From contig NW_002476226.1 of NCBI RefSeq assembly GCF_000189635.1, forward strand, positions 248,001 to 312,000: 64,000 nucleotides of DNA, read 5' to 3'. The notes below the pieces were generated by a model, which saw only the letters and a program-made list of their open reading frames with translations, ran no database searches and was not told the origin of the DNA. This document shows positions 13,591 to 24,710 of this stretch, in pieces. The position numbers were made by a program, and so were the translations under genes. Within the stretch, counting starts at the first letter, position 1. The number at the start of each line of letters is the position of its first letter. Origin of the DNA: Tetrahymena thermophila SB210. Lineage: Eukaryota; Ciliophora; Oligohymenophorea; Hymenostomatida; Tetrahymenidae.

Positions 13591-13752
13591 AGCTTATATT
13601 TTTAAAATAGCTTTAATTAAATTATAAATGTAATTGATAGTAGGTTTCTCTAAATATTTAGATAAAAAAGAATCTATTTTTTCCTTCAATTCAATACCTA
13701 GTTGAGGGTATAAATGAACATATGGTGTTTATTAAGTTTTTTGAATGAATGA
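13591..13752 (-). other. Orphan coding-like segment (exon fragment or gene remnant)
   Basis: One minus-strand frame of ~54 codons starts just after a TGA and contains a protein-like stretch (TPYVHLYPQLGIELKEKIDS, followed by a Lys/Leu-rich helical segment). The codon and residue mix differs from the surrounding A/T spacer. I found no ATG, no clear acceptor and no clear donor. It may be an unrecognised exon or the remnant of a decayed gene. Confidence 0.3.
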
Positions 13753-13933
13753 TCAGGAAATAACTAATTGCTTTAGATAAAAATACATCACTTAAATTTG
13801 TGTACTCTATCTAATACTTAAATGAATAATTAATTAAATTGTGTGTTTTTTTTTAATTGGCAACTATTACTTCTGTTAATAAATATAAAAGAAATAAAAG
13901 AAAAAGAAGAAAAAGCGAAAGAAGATTAATTAA

Positions 13934-14821
13934 ATGATGAAGTATAATTATTAATTTGTCTTGTTGACTGTTTTTACCATATTTACTTTGGGATTCGGGT
14001 AATAAACAATTATTAATGAATCAAATGTTTGTGAAGCTAATTAATGCTCGAGCTTAATCAGCTCTTAAGTATTTAAGTATATACAAGAAATTAAAACAAT
14101 TGAAACAGATTGCGTTTAAAATTGTAGTGGATTGCAATGCATCATAGAATGCTCTTCAAATAAGATTTAAAACGCTGATTTACTTAAATTTAAAAAGTGC
14201 TTTGATAATGAATGCTTACCTAGTACTTTAATTAATAATCTTTAGACCTTAAAGAATCTTTTATCAGTATCTAGTGGAGGTGATTGCACTGCTTCATTGA
14301 GAAACTAGTGCAAACCTTGGATTGATGTATTATTTTTTTTGTTTTAAAATAAGCTAACAATCTTTTAATATTCTGTTTAATTTCTTTTGAGATAAATATT
14401 TACATTTTCAATAATTATTTCTATAAATTTTTAATAGCTGCTGATATAAATATTAGCAGAAAAATTTTAATGAAGTATAATAATTATAAAAGTATTTAAA
14501 TATTTATTTATAAAAGAAAGCGACTAGAATATTTATAAAATTAAATTATTATTTAGCATTTTAATTGTAAAAGATTGTTAGTTAGTTGGCTAAAATTTTT
14601 AATTTTATTTATTTTTTTTTTAAAAATAGTACTACCTGCAAGTTTGCTAAGTAAAGAATTATCATTCATGAATTTTGAATCAAAATTTCGATTCAATTAT
14701 TTTAAATAATTTTTTTTTTTAATTGATATTTTTTATTTAATAGATCTATTATTGCCCTAGATAATGTTTGATTAATTGGGTTCCTACAGAATGCACACCT
14801 TGCACTTATGACTATTGTTGA
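13934..14821 (+). CDS. Secreted cysteine-rich protein
   Basis: ATG ATG at 13934 begins a signal peptide (hydrophobic core LLTVFTIFTLGFG, about residues 9-21). Exon 1 (13934-14326) encodes 131 residues with ten cysteines in C-x3-C / C-x2-C like spacings. The terminal exon (14744-14821) adds IYYCPRQCLINW and TECTPCTYDYC before TGA. Between them I place a 21-nt exon at 14630-14650 that supplies one more Cys; with it the mature protein has 16 cysteines, an even number suited to disulfides. Without it (one long intron) there would be 15. All junctions are phase 0. About 163 residues. No family is recognised; a small disulfide-rich extracellular, surface or granule protein is the likely type. Confidence 0.7.
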
Positions 14822-15240
14822 AGGGAAAAAAAAATAGTTTAAGGATTACTGATTTATCAAAATTTAAAAATTATATAATAAAAAATATGAAATTTGAAAG
14901 CTATATATTGGATTTAAAAATAATTGTGATTTTATATTGTGTAAAAGCAAAATATTTTATAAAATTAAAATTCGTATTTATAACAAGCATCTATCAATAA
15001 ACATATCATAATAAAATCTTGCTTGAAAATAACTTTTATTTGGTTTATCTTCTATGTATTTATTTACTGTGCTTATTTAATTTTTCTAAATTTTGAATTT
15101 ATTAATTATATTTTTATCAAGTTACTTTACTCATTCATTTCAAATATATTAAAAATCTTTAAAATAAATAAATACATACCTACCTACCTGATTAATAAGA
15201 TCTAATACAATCAAAAAAATTATCAAGCAAATAGATAGGA
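14822..15240. other. Spacer between two plus-strand genes
   Basis: A/T-rich; short open stretches here are chance frames rich in Ile/Tyr/Phe. A TACC tandem (15175-15190) lies just upstream of the next gene. Confidence 0.5.
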
Positions 15241-18147
15241 ATGAGGTCATCTACTAGCATGAATTAATAGACAAACAACTTATAAAATAGTTAATTAAAA
15301 AAAAGCACAGCAGCTGTTGAGGATGACTAGTAGTATTTTGATAGAAATATTCGTCAGTACTATGAATTATGTGAAAATTGTCCTATGAATAAATAGTTGA
15401 ATCATGTGTAAAAAGAAGTTATTTTTATTTTAAACTTAAACATTAAAGCATTAGTTATTTATCTTAGCTATAATCTATTTTAATAATATTATATTTTAGA
15501 TGTATCTCGCCTAAATGTCCTTATTATTTCAAGTTAGTTTGTCCTTTCTGCCATAAACAAAATCATTTAGTAGATCCAATAATGACTTATTAAATCTAAG
15601 ATGTTGACTTATTTATGCAAGAAATAGTCAAAATAACTAGATAAAAAAAAAACATAGCTAAAAAGCAACGAGAAAAAAACAAACTTTATGATGTTATTGA
15701 TGAAAAAATAAAATAAATCGATAATCTAATTTAAGCAATAGGATCAGTAAATTAATAAATTAAATGCTTTCATTTTTAATATTATTTATTTCTTGTTAAT
15801 AAAAGTCAGTAAATATTTAAAATAAGTGCCAATATCTTTTATTATTATATAGATCAAAAATGTACTTGAGTATAAAAAAGTTGTATTGGGTTAAGTCTTT
15901 AGAGAATATGACCTTGTTTATGAGGAGTTACTCAAAATATATAAGCCAAGCAATCACTACAGCAGCATTAATAAGACATTAGATTTTTTAAATAAAATGT
16001 TTCATTATTAAAAAGGTACAGGATCCAATCGTTAGTGGTCACTTTAATGGAAAAATGAGGCTTTTATTCAAGAAAACTTCATTAAACCCTTGGAGGAAAT
16101 AGATTTACACAAAAACATAGGGCAGAATTCATAAAAAAAATTGGGATAGATGAATACTATCAGTGAGTCCAAAAATGAAGATAAGGGATCAAATGAATCA
16201 AGAGAAAATATTGAAAGTTAAAATGAAAATAATTAAAAATTTTAACAAAAGTTTAATTAGGCAATAGAATCAATTGAAAACACATTGAATTAGCTAACAA
16301 ATTATACCAATAATTTTGTAAAATTATTCTCACTCAAATTTATGATTATTAATAAAAAAATTATAAATTTAGTTAAGATCTTAAGATTTTGTTTACTTAT
16401 CTTCTGCTGGAACTGTTGAAGATCACATTAAAGTAAATATTTAAAAGTGGGAAATTATATTAAATACAAAAACTTAAAGGACGAGAAATAAAAATGTCTC
16501 ACAGAATGCAACAAAATTTTAAAAGAACATGATATCCATTTCTAAGTAATCTATTCAAAAAGTTAAATAATCTAAAGATAGATATATATCTATTACCTTA
16601 AATAGTGGGAGACTTTTGTAACAATTTAAAATTATAAACTGAATGGGAATAAAAATCTAAATCTTTTTTATAACAGGAACAAATTGTAAATATTTTTATT
16701 AGTAATTAATAGTTTTACAATATTTTATATATAAAAAGTAATCTAAAGAGACAAATGTAAATTAAAAGATAGATTTAATATTCTAGGATATTAAAAAGTA
16801 AAATAAATAACTAATAAAAAATATAGATAGTAAGAAATTATCATATTTAAATAAATATTTTTAAATGCCTTTAAAAATAAATAAATAAATAAATAGTCGG
16901 TAAATTAATTTAGAATTAAAATATTTAATTTCTTAATAAATCTTTAAAAAAGGCGGTAAAATGAATATTGAAGGAATCAATTTTATATTTATGATGAAAA
17001 CATTGAAATAATTACAGATTGTAAATTAATTCAAATTAAATTTTTATTAAGTTTATTTTTTTAAATAGGTGGTAAATAAGATTTTACTGATTCAATATCA
17101 AAAAATTTTTTTGATAAACTTATTAGAGCGTGAGTTTAAATTAAAATGTTTAATCTATTTAACGAAAATTTTATCATAATTATTATTTAGAGGGTAAGAT
17201 TTAGCTATTTTTAAAGCATATGATAATAATCAAATGGTTTTTATGGATAATTAATTGATAATAGTTCGTAAGTTTTAAATTTAATAATAGTAATAATAAT
17301 TATTATTTAATTTTAATAAAAGAGTGTAAGATATAATTATGAAGTTGTTATCTTTTAGAAACATATTATAAAAAAAATAGACAGTAAATTAATTTTATTA
17401 AATGTATTGTTTTTAATCATTTTTTAAAAAAAGCTTGTAAGATTTATTAATTGAAAGGAATATTTCTAAACTTGAATATTACTAAAATATAGTTCGTAAG
17501 TTAATTAAATATTGAATAAAAATTAAATAATTATAAAAAAAATATAGTTAGTAAGATTTAATGGGTTAATTATTTAAATTAAAAAAATCAATACTTTATA
17601 AAAGACGGTAAATAAATAATTTTATTCAGCTTAAAGCCAATAAAAATATTTAAAAAGAGAGTAATTCATTTACTATTTAAATTTTATGCTTACTTGCTAA
17701 CGTATATTTTATGTTGATTTAAAATAGGCATACCATGAAGAAGAAGTAAATACAAATTTAAAATGGTTAAAAGTATCTTAAAGCTATAATTGTTAATAAT
17801 AGGGAGTAAAATAAATTGTAATTTAAAAAATTTGTTCAAAACTAATAAAATATATAGGATGAAGTAAGTAGATTATGAATCATATGCGATATTTATCAAT
17901 AAATAAAATAATTAGATTGTAATTTATTCATTAAATCTCAGAAATAATTAAAACAATATTTTTATACAATTAATAATTAGCCGATTCCAGTAAACTTGAA
18001 TTTATTTAACTAAATAACATAATAAATTGCATGTATAAATAGAATTTAGAGAGACTGTTTGCAATTTACTTGCATGCAAAAGATAAGATAAATCATTTCG
18101 AATAATTCCATCAAAAGAATTTTATTTTACCAAAAAAAAAATTCTGA
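15241..18147 (+). CDS. B-box-like zinc protein built from 29 exons, 17 of them single codons
   Basis: Exons: 15241-15407, 15500-15746, 15853-16317, 16373-16432, 16480-16545, 16606-16617, 16677-16685, 16739-16756, then fifteen 3-nt exons (16827-17660), 17728-17745, 17803-17805, 17858-17863, 17916-17918, 17981-17989 and 18043-18147. Total 1233 nt, 410 residues. Exon 1 ends in phase 2 (CATGT|GTAAAA); all later junctions are phase 0. Residues 44-78 form a B-box-like zinc motif: C44-x2-C47, C57-x4-C62, C70-x2-C73, H74 and H78. Residues ~95-330 are helical/coiled-coil and Gln/Asn-rich. The last exon encodes 34 basic/aromatic residues and ends in TGA. The start is the first ATG of a coding-like frame. 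B-box/coiled-coil proteins usually mediate protein interaction. From memory and unverified, a Tetrahymena 'mini-exon B-box' family needed after mating has been described; this gene has that architecture. Confidence 0.85.
16827..17918 (+). other. Array of single-codon microexons
   Basis: 3-nt exons start at 16827, 16897, 16953, 17018, 17069, 17127, 17191, 17265, 17323, 17381, 17434, 17493, 17548, 17605, 17658, then after an 18-nt exon at 17803 and (after a 6-nt exon) at 17916. The first fifteen codons are ATA TCG GCG ATT GTG AGC; AGG TTC AGT ACA CTT; TTC TTA ACG AGA. Every one is preceded by AG and followed by GTAA (once GTGAGT). Intervening introns are 48-71 nt. Most donors are GTAAAT or GTAAG(T/A); most acceptors are ATAG or AAAG. 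Confidence 0.88.
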
Positions 18148-18697
18148 GAAAAAAAGTGAAAGTGTATTTTTTTATGTTTTTTGTTTGTATTTTAATATTT
18201 AATACATTTTTTTTTCTTTTTAAATATTTTTTATGGTCATCTTATATATTTAATATACAAATATAATATTTATTTGATAAATTTATATCTTTATGTAAAT
18301 TATTTCAGCAAGAATTTTTTTCTTTAATAAACATACTATCAATTAATATTTGATTTCTTCTTTATAATTTATCCATTATGATTATTTTCTAATATAATTA
18401 TGCAATAGTTTTGCTTCAAGATCTTCCTATTTAGTTTTAATTATTTTTCAATTCTATTTTATTAAACCAAATATATCAATCTATCTATCTAAAAAATGAA
18501 TTTTTTTTCTTTGTTTTAAAGTAAATTTGAAAATAAAAAAGTTAAAGACTATTTTCTGTTTTTTTAATGATTTAAAATTTTAAGAAATACAAAAATGAAA
18601 ATATAAAATAAATATTACTTTAAATGTATTTTATTTATATAATTAATTTATAATTGTTTAGAAATATTTTCAATAAATTAGAATTTATTATCACAAA
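18148..18697. other. Spacer between convergent genes
   Basis: A/T-rich region holding the two 3' UTRs; T-runs and AATAAA-like words occur by composition. Nothing else seen. Confidence 0.5.
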
Positions 18698-21600
18698 TCA
18701 TTTAGCTTTCATTGTTTCTATAAAATTTTGACAATCTTGTTAATAGTCAAATATAAATGTATAGTAATTTTTTGTTCTGAAAAGAATGTTGTTTAGTTCT
18801 ATAACTTAAATTTTATTATTAATATTATTATATCTAGAGCGGCTTCCTCTTATAAAAAAGATTGGTTTTTTGAAAAAGTTAGAGGCAAGACTTTCAACTA
18901 TTATTAAGTTGTAATCAAATGTAACGATTATTAAAACATCCTTCTTAATTTCTTTTTTATTTGATCCTTGCTATACATACTGTGCTTTATATTCTTTTCT
19001 TACTAACTAAGATTATTTTATTTCTTTTAGCTAGAATTTCTCAATAAATCTAAATAAATGATCAAACTCGACTTCTTCTTCATCATTTATTTCTTGCAAT
19101 TTTCTTAAATAATTCTATTCTTCTGATGGCAAGTAACTTTTTAAGGTAAAATATGGATTTACTTCATTGTTTACATCACATTCTTCAATTTATTTGATCA
19201 AAGGTTTTTAATTTTTATTTTAATCTTCTCTACTCAGTATGTTTGAATCTAGTGTTTAAGATTAGCAAGGACTAAGTCCATTAATATATCTTTCAGGGCT
19301 ACCAGATTTTCTTTTACCCCCACTTTAATTTAGCGAGATATCTTAAATAGTAAAATTTTACATTTCTATTGCATCTTTAGCTTCATTTTCTGATGAATGA
19401 TTTGATGTATTAAGCTTTTATTTATTTGGGGAAGATTCATTTGAATCTACTTCTCTACCAATTTAAATCTATTGCATTAAGTTACAATCCTATGATTTTT
19501 TTAAAGACCTGGATTTAAGTATTACAATCGAAGAGTGCTTTGACTAAGATTTTTAATCAATGTCGAACTTTATCAAATTTAATCCTGCTTGAGGAATCTT
19601 TCCAAATACTTCTTCATATCTGTTAACATAGAGTTCTAAACTCTTTTTAATACCTTCAACCCTCTATAGTTCTAGTTCCTTAAGCTCCTTAACAAATTTA
19701 ATTGTTTCTATCCCAAAATTTTTTAAGCAATCATAATGCTTGAATACTTTACTTAAAAAAATCCATTCATTATAACACAAGTCCTTTTTTTAAAAGTCTT
19801 TAACCAGCTTTTTTTTATTTTTTGTCTTCATATCTTTGGCTGCAAGATCAGAAAATATATTAGAATAATCTTAGTATTATTCTGCAGCGCTTCTTCCTAT
19901 ATGCTAAATATTTTTACTATTAAAATAAATAAAATAAGTATAATTAATTTTTTTTAATTTATAACATTTTTACTTATAAGATTTTGCCAGTTCTTTGTAG
20001 CGATTAAGTCTTGACTCATATTTTAAAGAGCTTGCATTTAATATTTCTTTAATTATTGATTATTCTACAAACTCAGCAAATTTTTTAGAGTTTATCATTT
20101 TTCTTTTATTTAAATCGTCTAACTCATAAATAATCATATTTAACTAGTCAAACTAGTTACATCCATTTCCTAAAATAGGGCTGAATTTCATAGAACTAAA
20201 TTATAAAAGCTGTGCTACTTTATCTTTGAAGTACTTAATAACTATATAGTTACTTTTGCTTGAGCTTGTTGCAATCTCTAGAGCTTGACCAGAGAGATTA
20301 TTAACTATATCTTAATATATTCCAACAATTTAAACTCTGTTGTCTTCCCAGCATTTAATGTATCTGTATCTTGTCCTTCTTGTATCAAAATTATTGACAT
20401 CATCTTAATTTTAATTAATTTAAATAGTAACTTAAGATGGAAGTTCATTTATTTCAGTTTAGCACAAACGATCAGCTCCGAGCTAAAAAGAAGCACTTAG
20501 CTTACTCTATCTCTCAAATATAGCACTTTGAAAATTTTTTGTGTCCATTTTACTAATAAAAATTATGATTTAAATTATTCAAATAATTATGTAAAAATCA
20601 TATTTACGATTATCTCTGTGCAGGAATTTATTGACTTTGGCTAGATTATTCTTCAATAATAGCTTAAAATTAAATAGATTAAGTTTAATTCATAGCTCCT
20701 TCAGCAATAACTACAGTTTGATTACCTGGTGAAATAGTATCTTACTCTGGTTTTATAAAACTAATGTCATCAGGTATAATTAGCCCATGAACATTTTAAT
20801 TATAAAAGCTTGAATTATCGTCAAGAATATCATCAGTAAATTTTCTTTGATTCTTTTCTTGAGTATGTATTTAATATTAATTGCCTTTATTAGTAATTAA
20901 GTTGGTGTTATTAATATTGATCATATTATTTTATTTTTTATCAGTAATCACTGTAGAATAAGACTGGTTTGATTCTTAATCTAAGGTATGGTGATCTTCA
21001 TTTTAAATTTACTTCTAATTTTTCTCCTCTTCATTCATTTACTTTGCAAATACATTATTTGTTTTTATATTATCTTCTTAGCTATTTTTATCAACATAAG
21101 TATCTTAAATCTAATTTTTACTTATTTATGGGCTTAAATTACTTTAATTCTAATTATTACTCATTTATAAATCAACTTTTAGATCTAGAATTTTATTTTA
21201 TTCATGACTAACTTCAACTTTTGCACTATTTTGATTTAGAACTTAGTTTTATTATTAAGCATCATTTTAACTTGGTATAAATTTTCTATCTTCCTTTTCA
21301 GTACTCAACTATTCATCGTTTTAAGTATGATTGCTATTTATATTGACAGCTATGCCGCTATTTTCTTCAAAATTTTCTGAACATTAATTAATCTCTTTCA
21401 CTTACTCACTAAATACTGAAATATGGCAGTTTTGCGCATCCTAACTTCTATTTTAAACTGATGGGCTATTTAAAATAGAAAGATTGTTAAAAGTTAATTC
21501 TTTTTTGATTGACTCTTCTAATTTTTCAGCTATTTCATAATGTTAAAAATAAAATTTGATTAATGATATAAAATTATGATTTTACAAAAATAAGTTGAAT

Positions 21601-21914
21601 CTTTGACCAACAAATTTATATTTCAAAAAAATATTTTTACCACAGAATTCAGGCGAATTATTATTTTATTATTTTTGTTGAGTTTGTAAAGAATTTAAGT
21701 CAAACTATTATATTTCACTATTTTACTTTAGTTCTGATTCTAAATTACTAAGCTATTGCTGATCTTCATGATTTTATTAATTTTATAGATCTATTATTTT
21801 TTTTTGATCATCATCGGATTTTATATCTTTGCTGATAATTGTATTATGTTAATTATCTTAAATTTGTTAAGATTCTTCTTATTTTAAGCTACTATCTACT
21901 TAATCACTAGACAT
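18698..21914 (-). CDS. F-BAR-like domain protein with long disordered N-terminus
   Basis: ATG 21914 to TGA 18700-18698. Clear introns at 20553-20607 and 19917-19973. A third AT-rich region near 21540-21640 contains two possible introns (40 and 56 nt) that together keep the frame, so the product is about 1000-1035 residues. The first ~380 residues are Gln/Asn/Ser-rich and disordered. The middle (~residues 400-680) is a long helical domain that reads like an F-BAR/FCH module (QLGADRLCQTE start, then helices such as FDQLNMIIYELDDLNKRKM and LNRYKELAKSYK, ending ELQRVEGIKKSLELYVNRYE). The C-terminal ~150 residues have a PH-like beta-rich pattern (KDVLIIVTFDYNLIIVESLA). F-BAR proteins bend membranes and link them to actin or endocytosis. 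The domain call is by pattern only. Confidence 0.6.
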
Positions 21915-22407
21915 ATTTCAATACAAATTTATAATTTTCTACTATAAAAATAATCCTTTGAGCCTTTTTATTTTAGAAAATTGCGATTAAGAAATCAAAG
22001 TAATTAATTAATATTCTTTAAATAATTATTAGTGACTAAAAACAACGAGTAAATGGATTATCATTAATCAAATTTTTAATTGAAAATTAATAATTATCAA
22101 TATCTAATCTAATACGAATACCATCAATTTAATATTTATCAAAATTTTTTCAGAAATGATGAATCTTATTTACTATAACATCTAAAAATTTTGATTAAAA
22201 CATTTCTAGTACATTATTTATTTTGTAGGTTTATATTAACTCTCTTTTTGTAATTAATATCTATTTTTTTTAATTTATTTTTATCAATAAAATATATTAT
22301 TAAAATATGAATTTTTAGAATGAATAAATATACAAATAATTTTATAAGTTAAGAAAAATAAAAAAATAATTTTTTACTAAGTTTCTAACTTTATTTAGAA
22401 ATAACCA
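21915..22407. other. Intergenic spacer
   Basis: A/T-rich upstream region of the F-BAR-like gene. No coding frame or RNA gene seen. Confidence 0.5.
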
Positions 22408-22802
22408 TCATTTAATATATAAAAAGATTAACATAGAAATAATTATTAGATATAAAATTAGTATTAATTTGTTTTAAAATCTCATTATATTCATTTTACT
22501 ACTTTAATCCAATAATTTCATCATACTATCAATTAACTAATGCTTACCCTATACTAAATTTTATACTTTGTTGAGTTCCTTAAACTCATTAGCCCTAAAA
22601 TACTCTGATTGTAAATTCTATGACCTTCACTTATATGTTACCATTATCTCTCTTATTTTTAAGTTTATTATTATTTTAATAATTCATAATTAAAATAATG
22701 ATAGTTAGAATCTAAAATTTAATTATATTAAAAATAATCTAAAATAGCAAAATATTAAGCATTCTATACAAATTTAGGAACCACAAAATAAATTTCCTAC
22801 AT
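22408..22802 (-). CDS. Small tail-anchored coiled-coil protein, frame interrupted
   Basis: From ATG 22802 (ATG 22859 is also in frame) a frame runs to 22642, rich in Gln and aromatic residues and ending QTQKQERQW. A second frame from 22624 to TGA 22410-22408 continues naturally: SQNLQSEYFRANEFKELNK, further coiled coil, then a hydrophobic C-terminal segment (LILILYLIIISMLIFLYIK) typical of tail anchors. The two join if the 17 nt at 22625-22641 (GTAACA...GTGAAG) are removed; otherwise a frameshift separates them. Purine bias supports the minus strand. Size and layout recall SNARE-type or similar tail-anchored proteins, but I cannot place the SNARE core layers. It may be a real gene with an extremely short intron, or a broken one. 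Confidence 0.45.
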
Positions 22803-23294
22803 ATTATAACGGTATTAGCTTTTTTGTTTTTACTTGTATTTTTTTTCTGTAATTAACATTTTATAAATGTATTTAATAAATTTACATTTAAGCAAAAATT
22901 TTCTTTAAATAACTCTATATAATATAAAAATATTCAGATTATTAAGATGTTTTTTCAAAGTTAACATTTTAACTAAATTTATCAGTCATTTTTTTTTCCT
23001 GAAAATATTCATAAAATCTAAAAAATTGCTTTTATGAACATAAAAAAAAGCAAATTAAATTTATTTAAATGCAAATAAATATTAAAATTTTTAAATAAAT
23101 TTTATTGAATGAATGAGTCAAGCACATATACATTAGGAAGGATGGATATGAGAATAATAATTATATTTATTATAGAACTATAATAGTTTTCATAATACAG
23201 AAGAATTAATTTACTAATTATTTATTTATTTTATTTTAATTTAGATTTTGCTTTGAAAATAAAGTGTTTAATTAATTGTACATTCTTATTTTTT
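22803..23294. other. Intergenic spacer
   Basis: A/T-rich, with 5' sequence of the tail-anchored gene and the 3' UTR of ATG5. Nothing else seen. Confidence 0.5.
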
Positions 23295-24254
23295 TCATTT
23301 TTATATACATAGATAAGTGAAGCCATCATAATGAGAGAAATATTTGTAAAAGTAAAGTAAAGGCATGTTTAAGTTACAAACAATTCCATTGCATATTACT
23401 TTGAAGTTTTTGTAATTATCATTAATTATTTCAAAGGCAGTATCTGTTTATTTTAAAATTTTAGGGAAATATTTTGTTAGAAAATCGCCTAAAGTATCAT
23501 TTTCAGAATCTATTTGATGAGAGAGTTATATACGACCTATATAACCTTCTATATACACTCTTACAGGCAATTTAATTGCTTTGTTATTTTACAAATGATT
23601 TTTCAACTAAAATATCTAATCTAAAATGCTAAAAAAGGTGTTTTGGTTGAGGTTTTTATAAGATTCCCATAATTCGTTTTATTTTTCTGCTTCCATTTAC
23701 ATAAGAATAGTATCGCTATCAAATCTAATATGAAGTGATTCTTTAAGGGCAAACCTAAAACTTTTTTTTGCTATATCTAATACGGTTTTGCCAGGGATGC
23801 TTGGAATAGGAGTATAGTCATTAGAAATAGTGCAAGGACCATAATGCAAGATTATATTTTAAGGAATAAATGGTGGAGGAATTTCTTAAATTCCTAAATC
23901 AAAACTATCATCATCACCTAATTCTCCTTTCATAGATGGGTCCTAATAATTTAAATCAAAAGTCACTCCAAAGGGTAAATTCCAAGCAATTGGTTTATTA
24001 TTCCATTCTAACCATATATCATCCTAATTTCTTGGAACAGGAGCAAATTTTTCAAAGTACTCATGAATTTATTCATAATAAAATACTGGTAGGTGAACTC
24101 TTTAAAAGAACATATAAAGAGGAAATGGTTCCTCATTATTGCTATTTTGTTCTGGGTCTAATTTAATTTTAACAGGGATTTTATTTTGCCATATTAAAGA
24201 CCTAATTTCTTTTTAATCTCTTTCAAAATCTGTTTATTTTTGTTCCTCTGCCAT
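23295..24254 (-). CDS. ATG5: Autophagy protein ATG5
   Basis: Intronless frame of 319 residues. It matches ATG5 along its length: N-terminal helix plus IWQNKIPVKIKL, the region DDIWLEWNNKPIAWNLPFGV (equivalent to the IWFEYEG.PLKWHYPIG block), a central helical part and a C-terminal ubiquitin-like fold (KVICNGIVCNLNMPLLYF). The lysine that receives ATG12 (K130 in human) aligns with K171 in FALKESLHI, so covalent ATG12-ATG5 conjugation appears possible. ATG12-ATG5 with ATG16 acts as the E3-like complex that lipidates ATG8 on the forming autophagosome. Human ATG5 is 275 residues; the extra length is mainly a loop around residues 103-150. It lies about 8-10 kb from a candidate autophagy receptor, probably by chance. 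Confidence 0.92.
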
Positions 24255-24710
24255 TTCTTTTCTTTATTTATAATTTTTACTAAAATTTTATAAAATTTAC
24301 AAAATATTAATTAAATGATTTAATACTAATCCTAAATAAAAGATCAGGAAGGTTAAGAATAGTATATTTATTTTGCTATTTTTGATGATGTTATTATTAA
24401 CACTTAACAAAAATCATTAATTAAATTTTAAAATAGGTAAATATTTAAAAAAAAAGGTTTTAAAATATATTTTTTCAATTAGTAAGGCTTAAAAGTAAAA
24501 TTTTAGAGAGAATGAAATTACATATTTAATATAAATAAATAGATTAATTTTTAATATAAGAAGTGTATTATACAATTTAATTAGATGATTTATCATAATT
24601 CGAAATAAAAATATCATTTTAATCTAGCTAAATACTTGAATGTTTGAAAATTTAATTTGTCTATCTATCTATAATTCATTCATATATTTGTTAGTTTTTT
24701 CAATTCTTGT
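24255..24710. other. Intergenic spacer
   Basis: A/T-rich ATG5 promoter and the 3' UTR of the next gene. Nothing else seen. Confidence 0.5.

Noticed and set aside
14815-15205. Two open stretches of about 60 codons on the plus strand
   Set aside because: Ile/Tyr/Phe/Lys-only composition typical of A/T spacer; the first begins in the last exon of the cysteine-rich gene.
16861-17700. Reading the microexon region as one long open frame or as tandem repeats
   Set aside because: TGA stops occur in the frames, and intron bodies share no sequence; only the splice-site words recur, at codon-sized spacing.
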